Shown here piece after piece: positions 1 to 6,499 of a stretch of DNA of 10,055 bases. The notes beneath the pieces are model-generated. The model was given only the letters and a program-made list of their open reading frames with translations, was not told the origin of the DNA and ran no database searches. A program made the position numbers and the translations under genes. Source of the DNA: Kiritimatiellia bacterium (GTDB lineage: Bacteria > Verrucomicrobiota > Kiritimatiellia > CAIQIC01 > Lenti-01); assembly GCA_018432565.1 (NCBI GenBank), contig JAHDSS010000415.1, positions 1-10,055 of the forward strand, given 5' to 3'. Each line of letters opens with the position of its first letter. Positions within the stretch are counted from its first letter, which is position 1.

Positions 1-980
1 GGAAGAAGTCGAAAAAAGCGCGCTATTGGGTCGGATTCGATCTGGGCGGCACCAAAATGATGGCGACGGTTTATAGCGGATCATTCCGTCCGCTGGCGTC
101 GGCCAAGGCCAAGACCGCGGTCAGTTCGGGGCCGAAGGCGGTGCAGGAGCGGATTCGCGAGACGATTGCGGCGGCGCTGAAGGAGGCCAAGGTTCCGCCG
201 CGCGGCCTGGCGGGGATCGGGGTGGGGTGTCCCGGGGTGCTGGATCTGGACAAGGGGCTGATTCTGGAGGCGCCCAACCTGCGCTGGAAGCGGGTACCGC
301 TGCGCGATCTGCTGTCGAAGTGGTTCCACTGCCGGGTGGTGCTGGCAAACGACGTGGATGCGGGCACCTACGGGGAATACCGGTTCGGGGCGGGCCAGGG
401 GGCGCGCACGCTGCTGGGGGTGTTTCCCGGCACGGGCATCGGCGGCGGGTGCGTGTACGACGGGAAGCTGATCCGCGGACGGCGGGGATCGGCGATGGAA
501 ATCGGGCACATTCCGGTGCGCGAGAACGGCCGGTTGTGCGGTTGCGGGCGGCGGGGCTGCCTGGAGGCGCTGGCGGGGCGGCTGGCGATTTCGGCCGAGG
601 TGGCCCAGGCGGTGTTCCGGGGCGAGGCGCCGTTTCTGGCGGAAAACGGCGGGGGCGATCTGAAAAAGCTCAAGAGCGGTCTGCTGGCCAAGTCCATCCA
701 GGCCGGGGACCAGGTGGTGGAGCGCATTGTGCGCGATGCGATGCATCTGCTGGGCCGGACCATCGGCGGGGTGGTGAACCTGCTGGCGCCGGATGTCGTG
801 GTGCTGGGCGGCGGACTGATCGAGGCGATTCCGCGCCTGGCGCTGGAGGAGGTCCGGCGGGGCGTCAGAGAGACCGCCATGGCGTCGTTTGTCCGCGAAG
901 TCCGGGTGGTGGAAGCCAAGCTGGGCGACGATGCCACCACGCTGGGCGCCGCGGCGCTGGCGGCGGCGGAGGCGGGGTGA
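1..980 (+). CDS. ROK-family sugar kinase (glucokinase-like), 5' end cut by window edge
   Basis: ROK kinases phosphorylate glucose, N-acetylated hexosamines or related sugars in the cytoplasm. The reading frame is open from base 3. It carries the phosphate-binding motif GFDLGGTK at 33-56, so the true start lies left of the window and the first internal ATG (57) is too late. Further along are the catalytic-Asp segment LANDVDAGTYGEY, the glycine loop PGTGIGGG, the substrate segment EIGHIPV, and the zinc-binding ROK signature CGCGRRGCLEA. The second ATP-site segment VVVLGGGLIE lies near the end. About 325 residues are visible, normal for a stand-alone ROK kinase. No helix-turn-helix is seen, and there is little room for one, so a kinase is preferred over a ROK repressor. 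It lies 93 bases before ppx on the same strand. The substrate and phosphoryl donor (ATP or polyphosphate) cannot be read from sequence. Confidence 0.9.
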   Translation, partial: KKSKKARYWVGFDLGGTKMMATVYSGSFRPLASAKAKTAVSSGPKAVQERIRETIAAALKEAKVPPRGLAGIGVGCPGVLDLDKGLILEAPNLRWKRVPLRDLLSKWFHCRVVLANDVDAGTYGEYRFGAGQGARTLLGVFPGTGIGGGCVYDGKLIRGRRGSAMEIGHIPVRENGRLCGCGRRGCLEALAGRLAISAEVAQAVFRGEAPFLAENGGGDLKKLKSGLLAKSIQAGDQVVERIVRDAMHLLGRTIGGVVNLLAPDVVVLGGGLIEAIPRLALEEVRRGVRETAMASFVREVRVVEAKLGDDATTLGAAALAAAEAG

Positions 981-1073
981 GGGAACGGAAGACAGGGGAG
1001 AAGAGAGATCATAGAGGTCAGCTAGGGCGAGACGGAGAACAGAGGTCAGGGTTCAGGGGAAGAGAGAGGGAAT
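981..1073 (+). other. Purine-rich spacer between ROK kinase and ppx
   Basis: This 93-base gap is strongly purine-rich on the + strand. The 9-mer agaggtcag occurs at 1013-1021 and again at 1041-1049, 28 bases apart. No TTG is present for a -35 box and no intrinsic terminator hairpin is visible, so read-through from the ROK gene is plausible. The last stretch, gggaagagagaggga, offers a purine-rich ribosome-binding site just before the GTG start at 1074. Confidence 0.5.
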
Positions 1074-2702
1074 GTGAAGGAGCAGCTGGAGCAGGCGATG
1101 ACGGTGGAGGCGGCGGCGGGCGCGCCGGCGGAACCCCTGCGCCGCCTGGTGGCGGCCATTGACATCGGGTCTTCCGCGATCCGGCTGGACATCGGGGAGA
1201 TTGATGCGCAGGGGGGTGTGCGGGTGCTGGAGAGTCTGCGCCACGGGGTGCGGCTGGGGAAAGATGTGTTTGTGCGCGGGCGCATTCAGCAGGACACGCT
1301 GCGCCGATGCGTGGCGATTCTGAAGAACTATGCCCGCCTGCTGGCGGAATACGGCGTGACGCGCCCGGACCAGATCCGGGCCGTGGCCACGAGCTTTGCG
1401 CGCGAAGCCTCGAACCGCGACATGTTCGTGGACCGCGTCAGCACGGCGACGGGCATTCACGTGCGCGTGCTGGAGGAGGCGGAGGAAGCGCGCCTGACGT
1501 ATCTGGCGGTGCGGGACATCCTGGAAGCCGACGGCCTGTTGAATGCCCGGAACGTGGCGGTGCTGGAAATCGGCAGCGGGGGGACCATTCTGCTGTACCT
1601 GAAGAACGGCAAGGTGACGGTGGCGCAATCGTTCCATGGCGGCGTGCTGCGGACGCGGGAGATGCTGGAGGCGGGCGGCGGGGCCGGGCCGAGGCTGAAG
1701 GGGCTGTTCAAGGCCTACGCTTCGGAACTGGTCGAGCAGATCCAGCAGGCGATTCCGCGGGAGAAGGTCGCCGCGCTGGTGGTGATGGGCGCGGGGGCGC
1801 GCTTTGCGGCCGAGCAGGCCGCGGGGGAGGAGCAGGGGCCGGATCCTCGGGTGACGAGGGCGCCGGCCGCGCGCCTGGCGGAGCTGGCGGACCAGTTGGC
1901 GCCGCTGCCGCCCGATGCGCTGGTGCGCCGCTACAAGATGACGTTCCAGGACGCCACGGCGGTGGCGCCGGGCATCATGACCATCGCCCAGGCGGCGCGG
2001 GCGCTGAAGGTCCGCGACGTGCGGATCGTCCAGGCCACGCTGCGCGACGGCCTGTTGCGGGACATGGCGCTGCGCGAGCACCGGTCGGAGGGGTTCGAGG
2101 AACAGGTGGTCTATTCGGCGGAAATGCTGGCGGCGCGCTACGGGGCCGAACCGGCGCACTACCGCAACGTGGAAGCGGCGTCGCTGGCGCTGTTCGACGA
2201 ACTGCAGGAGGAGCATCAGCTGCACGGGCACGAGCGGCTGCTGCTGCGGTGCGCGGCGATCCTCCACGACATCGGCGCGCACGTCAACGCGCGCGCCCAC
2301 CACAAGCATTCGATGTATCTGATCGCCAACAGCGACCTGTTCGGGCTGACCCGCCACGACATGCAGCTGGTGGCCACGGTGGCGCGCTACCACCGCAAGG
2401 CGGTGCCCGGGCCGTCGCATCCGGAATTTGCCGTGCTGCCGCTGGAGGATCGCATGCGCGTGGCGAAGCTGGCGGCCATCCTGCGGGTGGCGGATTCGAT
2501 CGAGCGCACCCCCCGCGACGAGCCGCGGCGGTTGCTGTTCCGCCGCGAGGCGGATCGTTTCGTGATCCTGGTCCGCGACATGGAGGATTTGACGATGGAA
2601 CGCCTGGTGCTGCGGACCAAGGGCAACCTGTTCGCCGACGTGTTCGGGCTGGTGCCCGATGTGCGAGAGCTGCGCGCGGAGCCGCCGGGAGCCATGGCGT
2701 GA
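1074..2702 (+). CDS. ppx: Ppx/GppA-family exopolyphosphatase with C-terminal HD domain
   Basis: This family removes terminal phosphates from polyphosphate (Ppx) or hydrolyses pppGpp (GppA). The 542-residue protein starts at GTG 1074; the ATG at 1072 is out of frame and runs into a stop. An actin-like ASKHA phosphatase domain starts with VAAIDIGSSAIRL (D30) and has the catalytic-glutamate region LEEAEEARL (E137/E138). The second phosphate loop is EIGSGGT (from E165). From about residue 345 follows an HD-like helical domain with LHDIGAHVN, HHKHSMYLI and ARYHRKAVP, as in long Ppx proteins. Length is close to E. coli Ppx. Two loops differ from the usual consensus: DIGSN appears as DIGSS, and the Asp of D-I-G-G-G-S-T is Glu. 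ppk1 starts 14 bases downstream, which favours Ppx over GppA activity. Confidence 0.9.
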   Translation: MKEQLEQAMTVEAAAGAPAEPLRRLVAAIDIGSSAIRLDIGEIDAQGGVRVLESLRHGVRLGKDVFVRGRIQQDTLRRCVAILKNYARLLAEYGVTRPDQIRAVATSFAREASNRDMFVDRVSTATGIHVRVLEEAEEARLTYLAVRDILEADGLLNARNVAVLEIGSGGTILLYLKNGKVTVAQSFHGGVLRTREMLEAGGGAGPRLKGLFKAYASELVEQIQQAIPREKVAALVVMGAGARFAAEQAAGEEQGPDPRVTRAPAARLAELADQLAPLPPDALVRRYKMTFQDATAVAPGIMTIAQAARALKVRDVRIVQATLRDGLLRDMALREHRSEGFEEQVVYSAEMLAARYGAEPAHYRNVEAASLALFDELQEEHQLHGHERLLLRCAAILHDIGAHVNARAHHKHSMYLIANSDLFGLTRHDMQLVATVARYHRKAVPGPSHPEFAVLPLEDRMRVAKLAAILRVADSIERTPRDEPRRLLFRREADRFVILVRDMEDLTMERLVLRTKGNLFADVFGLVPDVRELRAEPPGAMA

Positions 2703-2703
2703 A

Positions 2704-2719
2704 AAGGACGCAGGACATG
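2704..2719 (+). promoter_or_regulatory. Ribosome-binding site that sets the ppk1 start
   Basis: AAGGA at 2704-2708 stands 8 bases before ATG 2717, an ideal spacing. A GTG at 2699, overlapping the ppx stop codon, is also in frame and would add six residues. The better-spaced AAGGA favours 2717. Counted from 2717, the two catalytic histidines fall at 435 and 592, the same numbers as in E. coli PPK1. Confidence 0.7.
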
Positions 2720-4843
2720 AACCGATCGCCGAGTCTGGACTCCCGTTTTCTCAACCGGGAACTGAGCTGGATTGAATTCAATTTCCGCGTGATGGAGCAG
2801 GCCGAAGACGCGACGCTGCCGCCGCTGGAACGGCTGAAGTTCGCGGCCATCACGGCAACCAATGCCGACGAGTTTTTCATGGTGCGGGTGGGGGGGCTCA
2901 AGCCGCTGCAGCGGGCGGGAGTGGCCCATCCCGATCCGGCCGGCATGACGCCGGCGGAGCAGCTGGCGGCCGTCTCGGAGCGGATGCATGAACTGGTGGC
3001 GCGCCAGCACGCCTGCCTGCGGAAGGGCATCGAGCCCCTGCTGCGCAAGGGCGGCATCCGGCGCCTGCGGCTGGATGAATTGAATGCGGCCCAGATGCGG
3101 CACGTGGAGTCCCAGTTCCACAATTTCCTGTTTCCGGTGCTGTCGCCGGTGGCGGTGTCGCTGGAGGACGAATTCCCGCTGCTGGCGGGGCTGGGACTGG
3201 CCCTGCACGTAAGGCTGGCGCCGGCGGCGGCCGGCGCCGGACCCCGGCACGCGCTGGTGGCGGTGCCGAAGAACGTGCCGCGCTTCCTGGCGCTGCCGGG
3301 CGAGAGCGGCTTCGCCTATGTGCTGCTGGAAGAGGTGATCCGCGCGCAGGTCGGCCATCTGTTCCCCGGGGTGGAGGTGCTGGACTGTGCGGCGTTCCGG
3401 ATCACGCGCAACGCGGACATGAGCGTGCGCGAAGATCTGGCGGGCGACCTGCTTGACCAGATGCGCGAAGTGCTGACGGAACGGCGCGAGAGCGAATGCG
3501 TCCGGCTCGAAATCGAGAAACGCGCCTCGAAGGAATCGCAGGCGTTTCTGCGCGCGGCGCTGCAGGTGGACGATGCGGATGTCTATGCCGTGCCCGGTCC
3601 CCTGGACCTCGGGGCATTCTTCCGCCTGGCCGGCCTGCCGGGCACCGACGCGCTGAAGGCCGGCAACTGGTCGCCGCAGGCCGTGCCGGAAGCGCCGCCG
3701 ACCGAGCCGGTCTTCGACACCCTCAAGCGCGGCAGCCTGCTGCTGCACCACCCCTACGAAAGCTATGACCCGGTGCTGCGGCTGGTGCAGGAGGCGGCCG
3801 ACGACCCCAACACGCTGGCGATCAAGCAGGTGCTGTACCGGGTCAGCGACAACAGCCCCGTGGTGGCGGCCCTGATGCGTGCGGCGGAGCGCGGGGTGCA
3901 CGTGACGGCGCTGGTGGAGCTGAAGGCGCGCTTCGACGAGGAGCGCAACATCGACTGGGCCGACGCGCTGGCGCGGGCGGGCGCCCAGGTGATCTACGGG
4001 GTGAAGGGCTACAAGACGCATGCGAAGATCTGCGTGGTGGTGCGGCGGGAACCGGGCGGGGTCGTCCGCTACGTGCACTACGGAACCGGCAACTACAATG
4101 AAAAGAGCGCGCGGATCTATTCCGACATCAGCTTCATGACCTGCGAAGAGGACTACGGAGCCGATGCCTCGGTGTTCTTCAACACCATCACGGGGTATTC
4201 CCAGCTGTCGAAATTCCGGCGGGTGGAAGCGGCGCCGCTGGGCATCCGTCCGCGGCTGCGGGAGCTGATCGAGGCCGAGGCGGAGCGTTGCCGCGAGGGC
4301 GAACCGTCGGGCATTGACGCGAAGATGAATTCGCTGGCGGATCCGGAGCTGATCGAGGCGCTCTACGAGGCGTCGCGGGCCGGGGTGAAGATCCGGCTCA
4401 ACGTGCGCGGCATCTGCTGCCTCCGCCCCGGTGTGAAGGGCCTGAGCGAAAACATCGAAGTCCGGAGCATCGTGGACCGCCACCTCGAGCACGCGCGGAT
4501 TTTCCGCTTCCACAACGGCGGCGATCCGAAGCTGTTCATTTCCAGCGCGGACTGGATGCCGCGGAACCTGGACCGGCGGATCGAGCTGATGGTGCCGGTG
4601 GAGGGGAGGGAGAACGCCGACAAGCTCGACTGGATCCTGAAGACCTGCCTGGCGGACACGGCGCAGTCGTGGCGGCTGCGGTCCGACGGGAGCTATGAGC
4701 GGCGCCGGCCGGATGCGCGCCATCCCCTGCTGCGCGCGCAGCAGGCGTTCCAGCTGCGCGCGGAGTCGCGCGCGGAAGCCGCCGGCCGGCAGGCGCCGGT
4801 GTTCGAACCGCAGCGACCGGCGGAACCGAGGAAGTCTTCCTGA
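2717..4843 (+). CDS. ppk1: Polyphosphate kinase PPK1
   Basis: PPK1 reversibly polymerises the gamma-phosphate of ATP into long-chain inorganic polyphosphate through a phosphohistidine intermediate, usually at the inner membrane. The 708-residue product has the full PPK1 layout. The N-terminal domain opens with FLNRELSWIEFNFRV and has the ATP-binding Asn segment TATNADEFFMVRV (N49). The middle domain includes FPVLSPVAVSLEDEFPLL. Two phospholipase-D-like catalytic domains follow. The autophosphorylated histidine is in GYKTHAKI (H435) and the second essential histidine in DRHLEHARIF (H592). Other family blocks include AIKQVLYRVS, LVELKARFDEERNI, HYGTGNYNEKSARIY and KMNSLADPELI. The last ~70 residues are a basic, probably flexible tail. 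It sits 14 bases after ppx and 3 bases before the CHAD gene, so all three are probably co-transcribed. No frameshift or missing catalytic residue was seen. Confidence 0.98.
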   Translation: MNRSPSLDSRFLNRELSWIEFNFRVMEQAEDATLPPLERLKFAAITATNADEFFMVRVGGLKPLQRAGVAHPDPAGMTPAEQLAAVSERMHELVARQHACLRKGIEPLLRKGGIRRLRLDELNAAQMRHVESQFHNFLFPVLSPVAVSLEDEFPLLAGLGLALHVRLAPAAAGAGPRHALVAVPKNVPRFLALPGESGFAYVLLEEVIRAQVGHLFPGVEVLDCAAFRITRNADMSVREDLAGDLLDQMREVLTERRESECVRLEIEKRASKESQAFLRAALQVDDADVYAVPGPLDLGAFFRLAGLPGTDALKAGNWSPQAVPEAPPTEPVFDTLKRGSLLLHHPYESYDPVLRLVQEAADDPNTLAIKQVLYRVSDNSPVVAALMRAAERGVHVTALVELKARFDEERNIDWADALARAGAQVIYGVKGYKTHAKICVVVRREPGGVVRYVHYGTGNYNEKSARIYSDISFMTCEEDYGADASVFFNTITGYSQLSKFRRVEAAPLGIRPRLRELIEAEAERCREGEPSGIDAKMNSLADPELIEALYEASRAGVKIRLNVRGICCLRPGVKGLSENIEVRSIVDRHLEHARIFRFHNGGDPKLFISSADWMPRNLDRRIELMVPVEGRENADKLDWILKTCLADTAQSWRLRSDGSYERRRPDARHPLLRAQQAFQLRAESRAEAAGRQAPVFEPQRPAEPRKSS

Positions 4844-4846
4844 GCC

Positions 4847-5749
4847 ATGGCGGCGGCCCGTTCATCCACGCGCCCGCGCCGGGGGGAATCCGCCGATGCC
4901 GTGCTGCGCCGGCTGCTGGCGGAGCAGTTCCGGATCGTGAACGCGAACGAACCGCGTGCGCGCAAGGGATCGGTCCGGGGACTGCATGACATTCGCGTGG
5001 CGCTGCGCCGGATGCGCACGCTGACGGCCACCTTTGCGGAACTGGACGGCGATTTCCTGGGCAAGCTGGACAAACGGGCGGCCAAGGTCTGCGACCGCAT
5101 GGGGGATGCGCGCGATCTGGATGTATGGATCGAACTGTTCGGGGATCTGGAGAAGGCGGGCGGGCTGGAGGCGATGTCCGGCCGCGAACGCCGCGCCGTG
5201 CTGCGGGCGCTGCGGGAGGCCCGGAAACGCCTGGCGGCCGAGGCGCTGGACTGCGGGGCGTTCCGGCGTGTGAAACGGATGCTGGGCGATTGGCTGAGCC
5301 GCCGCCCGCCGCGCCGCCGCGCGCCGTCCCCCCCGGTGGAAATGCCGGTGGCGCGCCGCATGCTGGCGGTGCAGAAGATGATTCAGCAGCGCTACCGGAA
5401 GGCGGGGGCCTTTTCCAGCAAGCCGGCTCACGACCTGCGGCGGTCCGGCCGTCGGCTGCGGTATCTGAGCGAGTTTTTCGGTGAACTCTTCGGACGGGAG
5501 GGAGAGCGGGCCGGGCATTGGATTACGAAAGCGCAGGCCGCGCTGGGCAGATTGCATGATTGCGACAATGCCCTGGAACTGTCGAAGGATCTGCCGGGGG
5601 GAGAGGCGCGCGCGGCGGTGCGACGGGAATTGCGCCGGCGCCGGGGCGGCCATCTGAAGCGCTTCAAGACGGCCTGGAAACACTATGCCAACCCGCGTCT
5701 GCAGGAGCGGTTTGGCAGGCGGTTGGCTGCCGCCGCGGAGCGGAACTGA
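4847..5749 (+). CDS. CHAD-domain protein (polyphosphate-binding helical domain)
   Basis: CHAD domains are all-helical, rich in conserved His, Arg and Lys, and known to bind inorganic polyphosphate. Many are encoded beside polyphosphate genes and some localise to polyphosphate granules. The 300-residue protein has the two expected half-repeats. The first contains LHDIRVALRRMRTL (H47), the second AHDLRRSGRRLRYLSEFF (H195). Each is followed by helices with further basic residues, such as RMGDARDLDVW and LGRLHDCDNALEL. A proline- and arginine-rich linker near residues 150-165 separates the halves. There is no signal peptide, membrane segment or CYTH domain, so this is a stand-alone cytoplasmic CHAD protein. 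ATG 4847 lies 3 bases after the ppk1 stop, with GAGGAAG 12 bases upstream inside ppk1. A role in organising or protecting polyphosphate is inferred from family and position. Confidence 0.93.
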   Translation: MAAARSSTRPRRGESADAVLRRLLAEQFRIVNANEPRARKGSVRGLHDIRVALRRMRTLTATFAELDGDFLGKLDKRAAKVCDRMGDARDLDVWIELFGDLEKAGGLEAMSGRERRAVLRALREARKRLAAEALDCGAFRRVKRMLGDWLSRRPPRRRAPSPPVEMPVARRMLAVQKMIQQRYRKAGAFSSKPAHDLRRSGRRLRYLSEFFGELFGREGERAGHWITKAQAALGRLHDCDNALELSKDLPGGEARAAVRRELRRRRGGHLKRFKTAWKHYANPRLQERFGRRLAAAAERN

Positions 5750-5753
5750 TTCA

Positions 5754-5774
5754 CCCATGGCGCGAGGCCATGGG
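5754..5774 (+). other. Hairpin directly after the CHAD stop codon
   Basis: CCCATGGC (5754-5761) and GCCATGGG (5767-5774) are perfect reverse complements around a 5-base loop, starting 4 bases after the CHAD stop. There is no T-run on either side, so it is not a standard intrinsic terminator. It could protect the 3' end of the polyphosphate transcript. Its right arm is also part of the tandem repeat. Confidence 0.5.
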
Positions 5775-5850
5775 GGTCTGGAGCAAAGCCAGCGGGGTCA
5801 TCCGAGGCGCAAGGCCATGGGGGTCTGATGCAGAGCGGGGGCCAGGGGGA
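5759..5850. repeat. Imperfect tandem repeat, two 47-base periods with half-units
   Basis: A 22-base block occurs at 5759-5780 and 5806-5827 with one mismatch (a/g); its core is AGGCCATGGGGGTCTG. Weaker related half-units start at 5783 (GCAAAGCCAGCGGGGTC) and 5830 (GCAGAGCGGGGGCC). Unit starts at 5762, 5783, 5809 and 5830 give spacings of 21, 26 and 21. It looks like two 47-base periods of a two-part unit, the second copy more decayed. It is non-coding and lies between the CHAD gene and the pal terminator. Confidence 0.65.
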
Positions 5851-5852
5851 AT

Positions 5853-5884
5853 AAAAAAAAGCCCGGCGCGGAGAGGCGCCGGGC
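5853..5884 (-). terminator. Intrinsic terminator of the tolB-pal transcript
   Basis: Read leftward, a 9-bp perfect GC stem (5884-5876 with 5869-5861, 6-base loop) is followed directly by eight T residues (5860-5853). It begins 19 bases after the pal stop codon. On the + strand the hairpin is preceded by the A-run and not followed by T, so it should terminate only the leftward genes. Confidence 0.93.
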
Positions 5885-5902
5885 GGCAGAAGGGTCAGGG
5901 GA

Positions 5903-6448
5903 TCACATCTGGGTGAAGATGAATTCCGCGCGGCGGTTGAGCCGCCAGGAGGATTCGTCGTGTCCAAAGGCCACCGGGCGTTCTTCGCCGTAGCTGCGGG
6001 TCTGGACGCGCAGGCCGTCGATGCCGGCGGAGATCAGCGCGGCGCGGACGGCGAGGGCGCGGCGTTCGCCCAGCGCGACATTGTATTCGGTGCTGCCGCG
6101 TTCGTCGCAGTGGCCTTCCACGATGACGCCATGGGTGGGGTTCACCTGCAGATAGGTGACGACCATGTCGATTTTGGCCTGCTCGGCGGGGCTGAACTGG
6201 GGGCTGTCATAATCGAAATAGACGGCTTCGAACTGCCCGGCGGCGATTTCCGCGCCATCCGACCGGATCGGCAGTCCGGTGGCCGGATCGATCAGGTTGC
6301 CGAATTCGTCATAGATCAGCTGTTCGCCCGCCAGGCCGGCATTGGGATCATAGCCGGCGCCCTGGGGGCGTTTGCGAACGCAGCCCGAGGTGCCCAGCAG
6401 GGCGAGGGCCAGCGTCGCCATTACAACAATCATCCAGCGGCGTGTCAT
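5903..6448 (-). CDS. pal: Pal, peptidoglycan-associated outer-membrane lipoprotein
   Basis: Pal is anchored in the outer membrane by its lipidated N-terminus and binds peptidoglycan through an OmpA-like domain. With TolB and TolQRA it draws the outer membrane inward during division. The 181-residue product from ATG 6448 starts with a lipoprotein signal (MTRRW, a hydrophobic stretch, then LLGTSGC), with the predicted lipidated Cys at 23. A short linker precedes the OmpA domain: VYFDYD, then GHCDERGSTEYNVALGERRA (the diagnostic Pal peptidoglycan-binding block), then RSYGEERPVAFG and NRRAEFIF. The -3 lipobox residue is Thr rather than Leu, a mild deviation. A TTG ten codons upstream is in frame, but AGGAG upstream of 6448 and the signal-peptide shape favour 6448. 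It follows tolB by 51 bases on the same strand, with a strong terminator just after its stop. Confidence 0.96.
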   Translation of the reverse strand: MTRRWMIVVMATLALALLGTSGCVRKRPQGAGYDPNAGLAGEQLIYDEFGNLIDPATGLPIRSDGAEIAAGQFEAVYFDYDSPQFSPAEQAKIDMVVTYLQVNPTHGVIVEGHCDERGSTEYNVALGERRALAVRAALISAGIDGLRVQTRSYGEERPVAFGHDESSWRLNRRAEFIFTQM

Positions 6449-6464
6449 GATACCGGTATCTCCT
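6449..6464 (-). promoter_or_regulatory. pal ribosome-binding site with 12-base palindrome before the start
   Basis: On the minus strand AGGAG (plus 6464-6460) precedes ATG 6448 by 11 bases, which is rather long. The intervening bases are the perfect palindrome GATACCGGTATC (6449-6460). Folding of this segment in the mRNA could shorten the effective spacing or mask initiation. The palindrome may also be chance. Confidence 0.45.
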
Positions 6465-6499
6465 GTTTTCTTTCTCAATGCAAATCGTGCCGAACGGGG

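Noticed and set aside
57..59. ATG 57 as the ROK kinase start
   Set aside because: It would drop the essential DLGGTK phosphate loop just upstream, which is in frame and open to the window edge.
227..1162. 311-codon + frame overlapping the ROK kinase
   Set aside because: Low-complexity Gly/Arg translation of the ROK gene in a shifted frame; the ROK frame carries all the family motifs.
1307..2716. Upstream extension of the ppk1 frame giving a 1178-residue protein
   Set aside because: This part overlaps ppx in another frame and has shadow-like Gly/Ala/Arg-rich composition. The PPK1 family start and a good ribosome-binding site lie at 2717.
2387..4723. 778-codon minus-strand frame opposite ppk1
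   Set aside because: Composition is dominated by His, Arg, Gln and Pro with no recognisable domain. It mirrors the codon structure of ppk1.
5759..5850. Tandem repeat considered as a CRISPR array
   Set aside because: Only two strong copies, the spacer is itself repeat-like, unit spacing alternates 21 and 26, and no cas genes are present.
5861..5884. Hairpin as a bidirectional terminator that also stops the rightward cluster
   Set aside because: On the + strand the hairpin is followed by ggcagaaggg with no T-run, so intrinsic termination in that direction is not supported.
6449..6478. TTG at 6478 as the pal start
   Set aside because: Rare start codon without a good ribosome-binding site. The ATG at 6448 begins a typical lipoprotein signal.
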